Assembly: GCF_014268275.3 (NCBI RefSeq)
Contig: NZ_CP077084.1
Location: forward strand, 6,176,196 to 6,240,195
From: Pseudomonas tritici
GTDB taxonomy: Bacteria > Pseudomonadota > Gammaproteobacteria > Pseudomonadales > Pseudomonadaceae
Reading direction: 5' to 3'
Length of the DNA stretch: 64,000 bases
Below, piece after piece: positions 42,045-51,378 of this stretch; positions within the stretch are counted from its first letter, which is position 1; the number at the start of each line of letters is the position of its first letter. The notes below the pieces were generated by a model. That model was given only the letters and a program-made list of their open reading frames with translations. It was not told the DNA's origin and ran no database searches. Made by a program: the position numbers and the translations under genes.

Positions 42045-44885
42045 ATGACCCGCACCCATGAAATCCGCCCCGACCTGGACGAAGGCATCGACCGCAAGGT
42101 GCTGGCCCAACTGCGCGCGCGGTTCATGGCCCTCAACGAAGGCCGCATGGCGCGCGCCATCGAGGGACTGACCCCACGCCAGCAAAGCGTGTTGACCCTA
42201 TTGCCGCTGTTTTTCCACGTCAACCATCCACTGCTGCCGGGCTATGTGTCGGGCAGTACGCCGGCCGGATTATCCAACTTTGAGCCCGACACCCAAGCCC
42301 TGACAGAAGCCCAGCGCCTCACCCGTTCGTTCTCCTACAAACCACGTCACGGCAACCCGCCACGTCCGATTCACGGACTGTTTTTGATGGGCAGCCTCGG
42401 CACCCTGGCCCAGGCCGACCAGAGCGATATGGACGTGTGGGTCTGCCACGCGGCGGACCTCAGCGAAAATGAACTGGCTGAACTGCGCAAGAAATGCCAA
42501 CTGTTGGAAGCCTGGGCGCTGACCATGGGCGCAGAGGCCCACTTTTTCCTGATCGAGCCGACACGCTTTGTGCTCGGCGAGCGCGACACCCAGCTCAGCT
42601 CGGAAGACTGCGGCACCACCCAGCATTACCTGCTGCTGGACGAGTTCTACCGCACCGCCATCTGGCTGGCCGGGCGTACGCCAATCTGGTGGCTGGTGCC
42701 GGTGTATGAAGAACCCCGCTACGCCGAGTTCACCCACACGCTGATTTCCAAGCGCTTTATCCGCGCCGATGAAACCCTCGATCTTGGCCATCTGGCACGG
42801 ATTCCCCCAGGTGAATTCATCGGTGCCGGGCTGTGGCAATTGTTCAAAGGCATCGAGTCACCCTACAAATCGGTGCTCAAACTGCTGCTGATCGAGGTCT
42901 ACGCCAGCGAACACCCTAACGTGCAGTGCCTGAGCCTGCGCTTCAAGCGGGCGGTGTTCGCCAACCAGATGGACCTGGACGAGCTGGACCCGTACATCGT
43001 GGTGTACCGCCGCATCGAGGAATACCTCAAGGCCCGAAACGAGCCCGAGCGCCTGGAACTGGTGCGGCGTGCGCTGTACCTGAAGGTCAACTGCAAGCTC
43101 ACCGCCGGTCAACGTAGCACCAGTTGGCAGCGCTTGCTGCTCGAACGCCTGGCACATGAGTGGGACTGGGACCAACGCCAACTGGCGCTGCTGGACAGCC
43201 GCAGCCAGTGGAAAGTGCGCCAAGTCGCCTCCGAGCGTCGCGCCTTGGTCAACGAACTGAATTACAGCTACCGCTTCCTGACCCAGTTCGCCCGCACCGA
43301 GCAGACCGTCAGCCTGATCAACAAGCGTGACATCAATGTGCTGGGCAGGCGCCTGTACGCCGCCTTTGAACGCAAGGCCGGCAAAGTCGAGTTCATAAAC
43401 CCCGGCATCGCCCCGGACTTGGCCGAAGACACCTTGACCCTGGTGCAATCGCCCAACCGCAAGGAGCCCGGTCAGCACCACTGGGGTTTGTACAACGGCA
43501 ACCTCACTGCACTGGAATGGGAACACTTCGCGCCGATCAAGCGCAGCCGTGACCTGTTGGAGATGCTCACCTGGTGCCACCGCAACGGCGTGATCGACAG
43601 CAGCACCCGCCTGGCCTTGCACCCCGGCACCAGCGACATGACTGAGTTCGAGTTGTTCAACCTGCTGGGCAGCTTGCAACAGACCGTCGCCCTGCCCCTG
43701 GCCAGCGTTGATGAAGAGCGCCTGCTGCGTTCGGCGGTGCCCGAGGAAGTGTTGCTGCTGATCAACGTTGGCGTTGATCCGCTCAAGCACCACCGCGACC
43801 TGAATATCCTGATGACCACCGAGCGCACCGACTCCCTGAGTTATGCCGGCGTGCGCGACAACCTGGTGCTGACCCTGGACCAGGTCACGCTCAATAGCTG
43901 GAACGAAGTGATGGTCAGCCGCTACGACGGCCCCCACGCACTGCTCGACTGCCTGCGCGACTACCTCAACCAGTTGCCGCCGGACCACCTGCCACGGCTA
44001 CGAGTGCGCTGCTTCTGTCACAACCGTGCGCAGTTCATTGCCCAACGCGTGGAAGAAATCTTCGACACTGCGCAGCACCTGCTGCTGGGTCAGTCCAATC
44101 ATCGCTACCTGCTGCAAGTGCAGCAGCACTATCACGTGATGGAGTTGATGCCAGGCCAAGCCACCCACGTTTCCCTGGCGACCCAGGAGGCGCTGATCGC
44201 CTACCTCAGCGAAGAACTTGCCAGCTACAGCCCGCTGCACCTGGATGCCATGGCCTTGGAAGAGCACGACCTGGCGCTGCTGCTGCCGATGGGCATGCCC
44301 GATTGCGTGCAGGTGTTCTATCGGGTCAGCGAAGGCTCTGCCGAATTGTATGTGCTGGATGAGTTCAACGCACTCTGGCAACAACGTCTGCCGTTTCATG
44401 ATGAGCAGAGCTTGCTGGCGCCGTTGCAGCGCTTTTTGCAGTCGATTATTTATCGACGGGATGCGTTGTCGCCATTGGACCAGCAAGAACCGCTGGGGGC
44501 CGTGCAAGTCATGTATTACCAGCTATTGCCCTCCGGCAGCGGTCGCGCACGGAGCATCGAGCCTCGACCAGCACCGGTGAATCTGGCAAACAAACCGTTT
44601 TATGACGTGCAGGCAATTATCGGCAAGGCCGCGCCGGGCCAGGTGGGCATCACCCTGTATTGCAATCAGCGGGAGTTTTCCGAACTGGAGTTTGGCGACC
44701 AGCTGTTTGCAGTGGTCGCCCAGCAAATCGTCGGGCAACGCCAGGAAACAGAGCGTTACCGCTGTTACATCACCGATCTGGACCTGTCCGGCCTGCTCGG
44801 TGATGTACAAAGCCCGAGCAACCTTTACTTGCGTTACAAGGCCGAACTGGAGCTGTCGCTCAATGAGGCGCTGAGCCAGATTTAG
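42045..44885 (+). CDS. cyaA: Class I adenylate cyclase
   Basis: A 946-residue cytoplasmic class I cyclase, making cAMP for the Vfr/Crp regulator. The N-terminal half is catalytic, with the motif MGSLGTLAQADQSDMDVWVC near residues 110-130 corresponding to the nucleotidyltransferase signature. The C-terminal half is regulatory and less conserved (LRVRCFCHNRAQFIAQRVEE near 650). The start MTRTHEIRPDL has no clear Shine-Dalgarno. Length is slightly above the E. coli enzyme (848). It is convergent with rnk, 12 bases apart. Confidence 0.95.
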   Translation: MTRTHEIRPDLDEGIDRKVLAQLRARFMALNEGRMARAIEGLTPRQQSVLTLLPLFFHVNHPLLPGYVSGSTPAGLSNFEPDTQALTEAQRLTRSFSYKPRHGNPPRPIHGLFLMGSLGTLAQADQSDMDVWVCHAADLSENELAELRKKCQLLEAWALTMGAEAHFFLIEPTRFVLGERDTQLSSEDCGTTQHYLLLDEFYRTAIWLAGRTPIWWLVPVYEEPRYAEFTHTLISKRFIRADETLDLGHLARIPPGEFIGAGLWQLFKGIESPYKSVLKLLLIEVYASEHPNVQCLSLRFKRAVFANQMDLDELDPYIVVYRRIEEYLKARNEPERLELVRRALYLKVNCKLTAGQRSTSWQRLLLERLAHEWDWDQRQLALLDSRSQWKVRQVASERRALVNELNYSYRFLTQFARTEQTVSLINKRDINVLGRRLYAAFERKAGKVEFINPGIAPDLAEDTLTLVQSPNRKEPGQHHWGLYNGNLTALEWEHFAPIKRSRDLLEMLTWCHRNGVIDSSTRLALHPGTSDMTEFELFNLLGSLQQTVALPLASVDEERLLRSAVPEEVLLLINVGVDPLKHHRDLNILMTTERTDSLSYAGVRDNLVLTLDQVTLNSWNEVMVSRYDGPHALLDCLRDYLNQLPPDHLPRLRVRCFCHNRAQFIAQRVEEIFDTAQHLLLGQSNHRYLLQVQQHYHVMELMPGQATHVSLATQEALIAYLSEELASYSPLHLDAMALEEHDLALLLPMGMPDCVQVFYRVSEGSAELYVLDEFNALWQQRLPFHDEQSLLAPLQRFLQSIIYRRDALSPLDQQEPLGAVQVMYYQLLPSGSGRARSIEPRPAPVNLANKPFYDVQAIIGKAAPGQVGITLYCNQREFSELEFGDQLFAVVAQQIVGQRQETERYRCYITDLDLSGLLGDVQSPSNLYLRYKAELELSLNEALSQI

Positions 44886-44897
44886 AGCGACTCTGTT

Positions 44898-45311
44898 TTA
44901 AAGAGAGAAAGGGCCGCCGTCTTCGGGCTGACCTTCCACACTGAGCAATTCCAGCTTGAGGGTCTTGCCGCCGGGGGCCGGCCAGTCGATATGCTGGCCC
45001 ACTTGCAGGCCGAGCAACGCACTGCCCATCGGCGCCAGGATCGAAATCTTGCCTTCGTCGGCGTTGGCGTCCTTGGGATAAACCAAGGTCAGGTGATAGT
45101 CCTTGCCGCTGCCTTGCTCGCGGCAATGCACGCTGGAGTTCATGGTCACGACACTTGCAGGCACTTCATCGTGGCCAACCACGTCTTCGGCGCGGTCGAG
45201 TTCGTGTTGCAACGCTTCGACACCGGGAAACTCGTCGCCCAAGCGGTCGATCAGTTGCTCCAGACGCTGCACGTCAAGACGGGTGAGGATGATGGACGGT
45301 GCGGTGGTCAT
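44898..45311 (-). CDS. rnk: Rnk, regulator of nucleoside diphosphate kinase (GreA-like)
   Basis: A 137-residue protein with a short N-terminal helical part (DVQRLEQLIDRLGDEFPGVE) and a GreA/GreB-like C-terminal domain: DEVPASVVTMNSSVHCREQG near 47, YHLTLVYPKDANADEGKISI, and LAPMGSALLGLQVGQHIDW near 94. Rnk binds RNA polymerase but lacks the coiled coil needed for transcript cleavage, and affects nucleoside diphosphate kinase levels. AAGGAG precedes the ATG. A full terminator (45338-45374) sits only 27 bases before the ATG. Confidence 0.95.
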   Translation of the reverse strand: MTTAPSIILTRLDVQRLEQLIDRLGDEFPGVEALQHELDRAEDVVGHDEVPASVVTMNSSVHCREQGSGKDYHLTLVYPKDANADEGKISILAPMGSALLGLQVGQHIDWPAPGGKTLKLELLSVEGQPEDGGPFSL

Positions 45312-45337
45312 GATTCAGGCAGACTCCTTTTTTCTGC

Positions 45338-45374
45338 ACAAAAAAGCAAAACCCCGCCAGGAAAAGGCGGGGTT
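45338..45374 (-). terminator. Strong terminator between the cyaY/DUF1289 operon and rnk
   Basis: On the minus strand AACCCCGCC and GGCGGGGTT form a perfect 9-base stem around a 7-base loop, followed by TTTGCTTTTTT. It is 69 bases after the DUF1289 stop and only 27 bases before the rnk start codon, so any rnk promoter within reach lies upstream of or within it. It could end the upstream operon or attenuate rnk. Confidence 0.85.
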
Positions 45375-45442
45375 CTCACGGGCCTCGATGAGTTGAGGCG
45401 TACCCGGACACTACCACAGCGTCACAAATAAACAAGACGGCC

Positions 45443-45661
45443 TCAGGCGTGGGCCCGGCGCTGCTCAGCCTCGGCACAGATCACTCGGCGCCGCGCGTCG
45501 TCGGCAGAGCGCCATTCGCGGATATCTTCCACGTGTCGGAAGCAACCGAGGCAGACTTTCTGCTCGTCCAGGCGACACAAACTGATACAAGGTGACGGCA
45601 CCGCCGGGCTGACATTGCTGAACAGCGGTTTCGGCGGGCGTACGGGGGCTGGCTGGCTCAC
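45443..45661 (-). CDS. DUF1289 domain small cysteine-rich protein
   Basis: A 72-residue protein with the DUF1289 pattern SPCISLCRLDEQKVCLGCFR (residues about 23-42): four cysteines arranged C-x3-C-x7-C-x2-C, probably binding a metal. Then comes an EDIREWRSADDARRRVI helix. The family is often encoded near Fe-S or iron genes. Here it starts two bases after the stop of cyaY (frataxin), so a role in iron or metal handling is plausible but unproven. The first 20 residues are proline-rich and probably unstructured. Confidence 0.88.
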   Translation of the reverse strand: MSQPAPVRPPKPLFSNVSPAVPSPCISLCRLDEQKVCLGCFRHVEDIREWRSADDARRRVICAEAEQRRAHA

Positions 45662-45663
45662 TA

Positions 45664-45996
45664 TCAGATCTCGTCGAAATCCAGATCGGCACCGGCTTGT
45701 TCCAAGACCAGGCGCGCGAGCATTTCGCTGAGCAGCTCATCGCTGCTATCGCACTGCCAGTTATTGTCTTCTTCGTTGAAGTCGAAGTGAAAGCCACCGG
45801 AACGCGCGGCCAGCCAAAGCTGGCGCAGCGGCTCCTGGCGACTGAAGATCAACTGGGAGCCATTCTCAAACTTGACGGTCAGCACGCCGGCCGAGTTTTC
45901 CAGGTCCACGTCCAGGCCGCTGTCGTCGAAAATATCTTCCAACTTCTCCTGGGTCGAATCCACTAGGTCGTGAAAACGGGCTTCGGTCAAACTCAT
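45664..45996 (-). CDS. cyaY: CyaY, bacterial frataxin
   Basis: A 110-residue frataxin homologue that binds iron and modulates Fe-S cluster assembly on IscS/IscU. The acidic first helix (EARFHDLVDSTQEKLEDIFD, DSGLDVDLENS) and the beta sheet (GVLTVKFENGSQLIFSRQEP, LRQLWLAARSGGFHFDF) are in family order. A possible promoter is at 46038-46066. A DUF1289 gene follows two bases later. The ATG has a GAGG-like site (TTTTGAGGTTGCCACA). Confidence 0.96.
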   Translation of the reverse strand: MSLTEARFHDLVDSTQEKLEDIFDDSGLDVDLENSAGVLTVKFENGSQLIFSRQEPLRQLWLAARSGGFHFDFNEEDNNWQCDSSDELLSEMLARLVLEQAGADLDFDEI

Positions 45997-46037
45997 TGTG
46001 GCAACCTCAAAAGTGTCTGGTTTTGCTCAAGCGCCGC

Positions 46038-46066
46038 ACGATACGGGCGAGCCCCGCCGATTGCAA
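46038..46066 (-). promoter_or_regulatory. Possible promoter of cyaY
   Basis: On the minus strand TTGCAA (46061-46066) and TATCGT (46038-46043) are separated by 17 bases, each with four of six consensus matches. They lie about 40 bases before the cyaY ATG. Identified by eye. Confidence 0.35.
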
Positions 46067-46171
46067 AGGATACCGATTTCAACACGATTGACGGCGTGAA
46101 ATATCCTCAAACAGCGTAGTGCGCTTCCCGACTATCTCGGCAAACCCCCGCCAGACGGGTATTCCGGCGCA

Positions 46172-46200
46172 TAGGCAAGCTGGCGGGTGGTCGGTATACT
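46172..46200 (+). promoter_or_regulatory. Promoter of the lptM-lysA-dapF operon
   Basis: TAGGCA (46172-46177) and TATACT (46195-46200), separated by 17 bases, lie 35 bases before the lptM ATG. The -10 matches five of six consensus bases, the -35 four of six. Confidence 0.45.
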
Positions 46201-46234
46201 CGGGCGCAATTAATGCATATTCAAGGATTTCGCC

Positions 46235-46402
46235 ATGAAGCGCCTGATCTCTTCCCTTGCTGCGCTCGTCGCGGTCGCTTGCCTCGTTAGTGCCTGTGGT
46301 CAAAAAGGCCCGCTGTACCTGCCCGATGACAGCAAAGACCCGAATGAACAGGCGCAATCGTCGCAGAAACCAGCCAAAGCGCATAAGCACGACACCTACT
46401 AA
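46235..46402 (+). CDS. lptM: LptM (YifL/LppL) lipoprotein, LPS-translocon maturation chaperone
   Basis: A 55-residue small lipoprotein. [20 protein letters not shown] leads to the lipidated cysteine 21, followed by the family hallmark [12 protein letters not shown], then a short polar tail ending HKHDTY. E. coli LptM (YifL) helps oxidative maturation of LptD in the LPS translocon. In Pseudomonas it is known as LppL, encoded directly before lysA, as here. AAGGA lies 8 bases before the ATG. lysA starts nine bases after the stop, so the genes are co-transcribed. Confidence 0.93.
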   Translation: MKRLISSLAALVAVACLVSACGQKGPLYLPDDSKDPNEQAQSSQKPAKAHKHDTY

Positions 46403-46411
46403 GGGAACCCC

Positions 46412-47659
46412 ATGGACGCTTTTAACTACCGGGACGGCGAGCTGTTCGCGGAAGGCGTGGCGTTGTCCGCGATTGCCGAGCGCTTTGGTACCCCGACCTA
46501 TGTGTACTCCCGTGCGCATATCGAAGCCCAGTACCGCTCTTTCACCGACCCACTGAACGGCGTGCCGCACCTGGTGTGCTACGCGGTCAAGGCCAACTCC
46601 AACCTGGGTGTACTGAATGTCCTGGCGCGCCTGGGCGCTGGTTTCGACATCGTGTCCCGTGGCGAGCTGGAACGCGTACTGGCTGCCGGTGGCAAGGCTG
46701 ACAAGATCGTCTTCTCCGGCGTCGGCAAGAGCCGCGAAGACATGCGCCGCGCCCTCGAAGTCGGTGTGCATTGCTTCAACGTCGAATCCACCGACGAGCT
46801 GGAGCGCCTGCAAGTCGTGGCCGCCGAGATGGGCGTTCGCGCGCCGATCTCCCTGCGCGTCAACCCGGACGTTGACGCCGGCACCCACCCGTACATTTCC
46901 ACCGGTCTCAAAGAGAACAAGTTCGGCATCGCCATTGCCGACGCCGAAGACGTATACATCCGCGCCGCGCAGTTGCCGAACCTGGAAGTATTGGGCGTCG
47001 ACTGCCATATCGGCTCGCAACTGACCAGCCTGCCTCCATTCCTCGATGCGCTCGACCGCCTGCTGGCGCTGACCGACCGCCTCGGCGAGTGCGGCATCTA
47101 CCTGCAACACATCGACCTGGGGGGTGGTGTGGGCGTGCAGTATCGCGACGAGGAGCCGCCGCTGATCGCCGATTACATCCAGGCTGTGCGCGAGCGCACT
47201 GAAGGCCGCGGCCTGACCCTGATGTTCGAGCCGGGCCGTTATATCGTCGCCAACGCAGGCGTGCTGCTGACCCAGGTCGAGTACCTCAAGCACACCGAGT
47301 ACAAGGACTTCGCCATCGTCGATGCGGCGATGAACGACCTGATCCGCCCGGCGCTGTACCAGGCCTGGATGAATGTCACCGCCGTGACGCCTCGCGCAAG
47401 CGAAGCCCGCGCCTATGACATTGTCGGCCCGATCTGCGAAACCGGCGACTTCCTGGCCAAGGATCGTCAGCTTGCGCTGGAGGAAGGCGATCTGCTGGCC
47501 GTGCATTCGGCCGGTGCCTACGGGTTTGTCATGAGTTCCAACTACAACACCCGCGGGCGTGCCGCCGAGGTGCTGGTGGACGGTGAACAAGCGATTGAAG
47601 TGCGTCGCCGCGAGACGGTAGCCGAGTTGTATGCTGGCGAAAGCCTGCTGCCGGAGTAA
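46412..47659 (+). CDS. lysA: Diaminopimelate decarboxylase
   Basis: A 415-residue PLP enzyme, making lysine from meso-diaminopimelate. The alanine-racemase-like barrel has the PLP lysine in CYAVKANSNLGVL (K near 58), the phosphate-binding glycines near HIDLGGGVGVQY and FEPGRYIVANAG near 272. The C-terminal barrel has the GPICETGDFLAKDR motif near 340, with the cysteine acting across the dimer. AAGGGAAC precedes the ATG. dapF, the preceding enzyme of the pathway, follows after 3 bases, an arrangement conserved in Pseudomonas. Confidence 0.97.
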   Translation: MDAFNYRDGELFAEGVALSAIAERFGTPTYVYSRAHIEAQYRSFTDPLNGVPHLVCYAVKANSNLGVLNVLARLGAGFDIVSRGELERVLAAGGKADKIVFSGVGKSREDMRRALEVGVHCFNVESTDELERLQVVAAEMGVRAPISLRVNPDVDAGTHPYISTGLKENKFGIAIADAEDVYIRAAQLPNLEVLGVDCHIGSQLTSLPPFLDALDRLLALTDRLGECGIYLQHIDLGGGVGVQYRDEEPPLIADYIQAVRERTEGRGLTLMFEPGRYIVANAGVLLTQVEYLKHTEYKDFAIVDAAMNDLIRPALYQAWMNVTAVTPRASEARAYDIVGPICETGDFLAKDRQLALEEGDLLAVHSAGAYGFVMSSNYNTRGRAAEVLVDGEQAIEVRRRETVAELYAGESLLPE

Positions 47660-47662
47660 GCC

Positions 47663-48493
47663 ATGCTGCTGCGTTTTACCAAGATGCACGGGCTGGGCAA
47701 TGATTTCATGGTCCTCGACCTGGTCAGCCAGCACGCGCACATCCTGCCCAAACACGCTAAACAGTGGGGCGACCGTCATACCGGTATTGGTTTCGACCAA
47801 TTGCTGCTGGTGGAAGCACCGACCAACCCGGAAGTGGATTTCCGTTACCGGATTTTCAACTCCGACGGTTCCGAAGTGGAACAGTGCGGCAATGGTGCGC
47901 GCTGCTTCGCGCGCTTTGTGCTGGACAAGCGCCTGACCGCCAAGCGGCAGATCCGCGTTGAGACCAAGAGCGGCGTGATCGAGCTGGACATCCGCAGCGA
48001 CGGCCAGATCAGCGTCAACATGGGCGCGCCACGCCTGGTGCCAGCGGACATTCCGTTCCAGGCCACCGAACAAGCCTCCAGCTATGCCGTTGAGGTCGAC
48101 GGTAAGATCGTCGACCTGGCCGCCGTGTCCATGGGCAACCCCCATGCCGTCCTGCGGGTCAACGACATCAACAATGCGTCCGTGCATGAATTGGGGCCGA
48201 AGATCGAACACCACCCGCGCTTTCCGGCACGGGTCAATGTGGGCTTCCTGCAGGTGATCGACCGTTCCCGCGCGCAATTGCGTGTGTGGGAACGCGGCGC
48301 CGGCGAAACCCAGGCCTGCGGCACCGGTGCTTGCGCCGCTGCCGTGGCCGCGATTAGCCAGGGGTGGATGGATTCGCCGCTGTTGATCGACCTGCCCGGT
48401 GGACGGTTGTCCATCGAGTGGGCAGGCCCTGGCCACCCGGTGATGATGACCGGGCCGGCCTCGCGCGTATACGAAGGACAGGTCCGTCTATGA
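47663..48493 (+). CDS. dapF: Diaminopimelate epimerase
   Basis: A 276-residue cofactor-free racemase that interconverts LL- and meso-diaminopimelate for lysine and peptidoglycan. The two catalytic cysteines are C75 (EQCGNGARC) and C219 (ACGTGACAA), one in each half of the pseudo-symmetric fold. [12 protein letters not shown] is at the N-terminus. It follows lysA by 3 bases. The DUF484 gene follows after 13 bases. Confidence 0.97.
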   Translation: MLLRFTKMHGLGNDFMVLDLVSQHAHILPKHAKQWGDRHTGIGFDQLLLVEAPTNPEVDFRYRIFNSDGSEVEQCGNGARCFARFVLDKRLTAKRQIRVETKSGVIELDIRSDGQISVNMGAPRLVPADIPFQATEQASSYAVEVDGKIVDLAAVSMGNPHAVLRVNDINNASVHELGPKIEHHPRFPARVNVGFLQVIDRSRAQLRVWERGAGETQACGTGACAAAVAAISQGWMDSPLLIDLPGGRLSIEWAGPGHPVMMTGPASRVYEGQVRL

Positions 48494-48506
48494 GTGAGCC
48501 AAGCCA

Positions 48507-49223
48507 ATGACCGATAAGCCTCAAGTACCCGCACACGCTATCCCGAGCGACAGCCTGGAGGCCGCTGCCGTCGCGGCGTACCTTGAGGCGAATCCGGACT
48601 TCTTTGTCGAACACGAAGAACTGCTGCCGGCCCTGCGCATCCCCCACCAGCGCGGCGACACCGTGTCGCTGGTGGAGCGGCAGATGAAGATCCTGCGCGA
48701 GCGCAATATCGAAATGCGCCATAAGCTTTCGCACCTGATGGACGTCGCCCGCGACAACGACCGCCTGTTCGACAAGACTCGCCGTCTTATTCTTACGCTG
48801 ATGGACGCCACCAGCCTGGAAGAAACGGTGATCGCCGTGGAAGACAGCCTTCGCCAGGACTTCCAGGTGCCCTTTGTCAGCCTGATCCTGTTCAGCGACA
48901 ACCCGATGCCGGTAGGTCGTTGGGTCAGCGGCAGCGAAGCACAAACGGCGATTGGCGGCCTGCTCTCCGAAGGCAAGACGATCAGCGGCACCTTGCGCGA
49001 GCATGAGCTGGACTTCCTGTTTGGCGCCGAACAGCGCCAGCAGATCGGCTCCACCGCCGTGGTCGCCCTCAGCCATCAAGGCTTGCACGGCGTGCTGGCG
49101 ATCGCCAGTCGCGACCCTCAGCACTACAAGAGCTCAGTAGGCACGCTGTTTTTGACCTACATCGCCGAAGTGCTGGGCCGCGTCTTGCCGCGCTTCACCA
49201 CCGCCCTGCGCGCGGTGCGCTAG
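48507..49223 (+). CDS. DUF484 family protein (GAF-like)
   Basis: A 238-residue protein. The N-terminal segment [21 protein letters not shown] near 18-38 and a helix ([20 protein letters not shown]) precede a GAF-like domain ([32 protein letters not shown] near 195). Widely conserved next to xerC in gamma-proteobacteria but without a proven role. It ends two bases before xerC, so the two are translated in sequence. I start at MTDKPQVP; a ribosome site is not obvious. Confidence 0.9.
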   Translation: MTDKPQVPAHAIPSDSLEAAAVAAYLEANPDFFVEHEELLPALRIPHQRGDTVSLVERQMKILRERNIEMRHKLSHLMDVARDNDRLFDKTRRLILTLMDATSLEETVIAVEDSLRQDFQVPFVSLILFSDNPMPVGRWVSGSEAQTAIGGLLSEGKTISGTLREHELDFLFGAEQRQQIGSTAVVALSHQGLHGVLAIASRDPQHYKSSVGTLFLTYIAEVLGRVLPRFTTALRAVR

Positions 49224-49225
49224 CG

Positions 49226-50125
49226 ATGGAACGGCAACTGGACGCTTACTGCGCTCACCTGCGCAACGAGCGCCAGGTGTCGCCCCATACCTTGGAAGCC
49301 TACCGACGGGACTTGAACAAGGTCTTGGCGTACTGCGAAAAACAACAGATCAGCAGCTGGAAGGCCTTGGATATCCAGAGCCTGCGCAGCCTGGTCGCGC
49401 GCCTGCACCAGGCGGGCCAATCTTCGCGCAGCCTGTCGCGCCTGCTCTCGGCGGTCCGCGGGCTTTATCATTATCTGAACCGTGAAGGCCTGTGCGACCA
49501 CGACCCGGCCAATGGCCTGTCGCCGCCCAAGGGCGAGCGGCGCCTGCCCAAGACCCTGGACACCGACCGCGCCCTGCAACTGCTCGAGGGTGCCGTCGAG
49601 GATGACTTCCTGGCCCATCGCGACCAGGCGATCCTTGAGCTGTTCTATTCATCAGGCTTGCGTCTCTCGGAGCTGACCGGCCTGAACCTGGATCAACTCG
49701 ACCTCGCGGACGGCCTGGTGCAAGTGCTCGGCAAGGGCAGTAAGACCCGAGTGCTGCCCGTAGGCCGCAAAGCGCGGGAGGCCTTGCAGTTGTGGCTACC
49801 GCTACGTCTATTGACCAACCCGGCGGACGACGCGGTGTTTGTCAGCCAGCAAGGCCGCCGCCTGGGGCCACGGGCGATTCAAGTGCGGGTCAAGGCGGCG
49901 GGTGAGCGCGAATTGGGGCAAAACCTGCACCCACACATGCTGCGACACTCCTTTGCCAGCCATATGCTGGAATCGTCTCAAGACTTGCGCGCAGTTCAAG
50001 AGCTGCTCGGCCACTCTGACATCAAGACCACGCAGATCTACACCCATCTGGATTTCCAACACTTGGCAACCGTGTACGACAGCGCCCATCCAAGGGCCAA
50101 ACGCATCAAGGGCGGCGACTCATGA
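49226..50125 (+). CDS. xerC: Tyrosine recombinase XerC
   Basis: A 299-residue site-specific recombinase that resolves chromosome dimers at dif with XerD. The N-terminal SAM-like domain (1-95) carries [20 protein letters not shown]. The catalytic domain has R146 (SGLRLSEL), K170, H237 and R240 (HPHMLRH), H263 (LGHSDIK) and the nucleophile Y272 (IYTHL). All are present, so it should be active. In Pseudomonas it is also called Sss and affects root colonisation and phase variation. The HAD gene overlaps its end by ATGA. Confidence 0.96.
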   Translation: MERQLDAYCAHLRNERQVSPHTLEAYRRDLNKVLAYCEKQQISSWKALDIQSLRSLVARLHQAGQSSRSLSRLLSAVRGLYHYLNREGLCDHDPANGLSPPKGERRLPKTLDTDRALQLLEGAVEDDFLAHRDQAILELFYSSGLRLSELTGLNLDQLDLADGLVQVLGKGSKTRVLPVGRKAREALQLWLPLRLLTNPADDAVFVSQQGRRLGPRAIQVRVKAAGERELGQNLHPHMLRHSFASHMLESSQDLRAVQELLGHSDIKTTQIYTHLDFQHLATVYDSAHPRAKRIKGGDS

Positions 50126-50817
50126 GTATCAAGCTGATCACCTTCGACCTGGACGACACACTCTGGGACAACGTACCCGTCATCATCAGCGCCGAAGCGT
50201 CGATGCGTGAATGGCTGGTCACCCACGCGTCCAAGGTCGGCGACCTGCCTCTGGAGCATTTCGCCACTCTGCGCCAACAGGTGCTGGAGCGTCATCCTGA
50301 GCTGAAACACCGTATCAGCCTGCTGCGCCACCGGGTGTTGATGCATGCATTTGAAGAGGCCGGTTATCCACAGCCTGAGGCCAGGGAGATGGCGGACGTG
50401 TGTTTCGAAGCATTCATCCATGCGCGGCACCAGATCACCCCATTCCCCGAAGCCGAGCCGATGCTGCAAGCGCTACGCCAGCACTTTCTGCTGGGGGTGA
50501 TCACCAACGGCAACGCCGATGTGCAGCGGGTGGGCCTGGCGGATTATTTCCACTTTGCGCTGCGTGCCGAAGACATAGGCATCGCCAAGCCGGATGCGCG
50601 ATTGTTTCAGGAAGCGTTGCAGCGCGGTGGCGTGGACGCCAGCGCAGCGGTGCATATTGGCGATCATCCAGGGGATGACATTGCCGGGGCACAGCAGGCG
50701 GGGCTTCGGGCGGTGTGGTTCAATCCGGCGGGCAAGGCTTGGGAGGGGGAAAAACGCCCGGATGCGCAGATTCGAAGCCTGACGGAGTTGCCAGCATTGC
50801 TGGGTAGCTGGAACTAA
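50122..50817 (+). CDS. HAD-superfamily phosphatase (YigB-like)
   Basis: A 231-residue HAD hydrolase with the nucleophile motif [12 protein letters not shown] (D9, D11), a helical cap domain (residues 15-100), motif II in [12 protein letters not shown] near 118, the lysine in [15 protein letters not shown] near 155, and motif [17 protein letters not shown] near 181. E. coli YigB, encoded next to xerC in the same order, dephosphorylates FMN and other small phosphates, so a riboflavin-related role is plausible. It overlaps xerC by 4 bases (ATGA). Confidence 0.92.
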   Translation: MSIKLITFDLDDTLWDNVPVIISAEASMREWLVTHASKVGDLPLEHFATLRQQVLERHPELKHRISLLRHRVLMHAFEEAGYPQPEAREMADVCFEAFIHARHQITPFPEAEPMLQALRQHFLLGVITNGNADVQRVGLADYFHFALRAEDIGIAKPDARLFQEALQRGGVDASAAVHIGDHPGDDIAGAQQAGLRAVWFNPAGKAWEGEKRPDAQIRSLTELPALLGSWN

Positions 50818-50827
50818 CACCGAACCC

Positions 50828-50856
50828 AATGTGGAGCTGGCTTGCCTGCTCCCACA
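50828..50856. repeat. Collapsed REP fragment after the HAD gene
   Basis: AATGTGGAGCTGGCTTGC followed directly by CTGCTCCCACA. This looks like a REP left arm joined to the end of a right arm, with the middle lost. It supports decay of an older element between convergent genes. Confidence 0.6.
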
Positions 50857-50894
50857 GAGTATTACGGCAGACCGCGAATTTTGTTCCACCCATG

Positions 50895-50922
50895 AAAAAC
50901 CCGCAGCGACGGCGGGCTTTTC
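50895..50922. terminator. Terminator between the xerC operon and sutA
   Basis: AAAACCCGC ... GCGGGCTTTT forms a short GC-rich stem with an A-run before and a T-run after, so it can act both for the xerC-HAD operon (plus) and for sutA (minus). It is 21 bases past the sutA stop. Confidence 0.75.
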
Positions 50923-50942
50923 ACGCAAGCATGCAATTGACC

Positions 50943-51275
50943 TTAGATAGGCCGGCTGCCGTACTTGTTATCAGGCTTCTTCGGCGGGTCTGCCACCACG
51001 TTAGCCTCGACTTCGACCACTTTGCCGCCTTTAGCGAGGAATTCTTCCATCGCACGGGCCAGGGCGTCGCGCTCTTTGTTCTTGGCTTCAACGCTTGGCA
51101 ATTCATCTACCGACACAGCTGCCTTGGCTTTGCCTTTGACTGCTTTGACAGGTGCGTCATCGCCAGCGTCATCACCTTCGTCAGCAACGTCTTCGACCGC
51201 CGCTTCAAGACCTTCCTCGGTCTCGTCGTCGTCACCTACTTCGAGTTCGTCGTTTTCCAGATCATCGTCGCTCAT
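50943..51275 (-). CDS. sutA: SutA, RNA polymerase-binding transcription regulator for slow growth
   Basis: A 110-residue protein with an acidic, disordered N-terminus (DDDLENDELEVGDDDETEEG), a short helical middle (SVEAKNKERDALARAMEEFL near 61-80) and the conserved tail KKPDNKYGSRPI. This matches SutA, reported in P. aeruginosa to bind RNA polymerase and increase housekeeping transcription during near-arrest. The gene is monocistronic. I place the start at MSDDDLENDE. Confidence 0.92.
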   Translation of the reverse strand: MSDDDLENDELEVGDDDETEEGLEAAVEDVADEGDDAGDDAPVKAVKGKAKAAVSVDELPSVEAKNKERDALARAMEEFLAKGGKVVEVEANVVADPPKKPDNKYGSRPI

Positions 51276-51378
51276 GTTCTACCTCATGACTTGCGAAAAG
51301 CAGATTAGTTATAGCCCAGCTTCACCCTCTGTCGACGGCTGCCGGAAAAAAATCAACATCCACCGGATAACCAGTGGC

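Noticed and set aside
46079..46234. Small gene between cyaY and lptM
   Set aside because: Region carries the two divergent promoters and no frame with a ribosome site.
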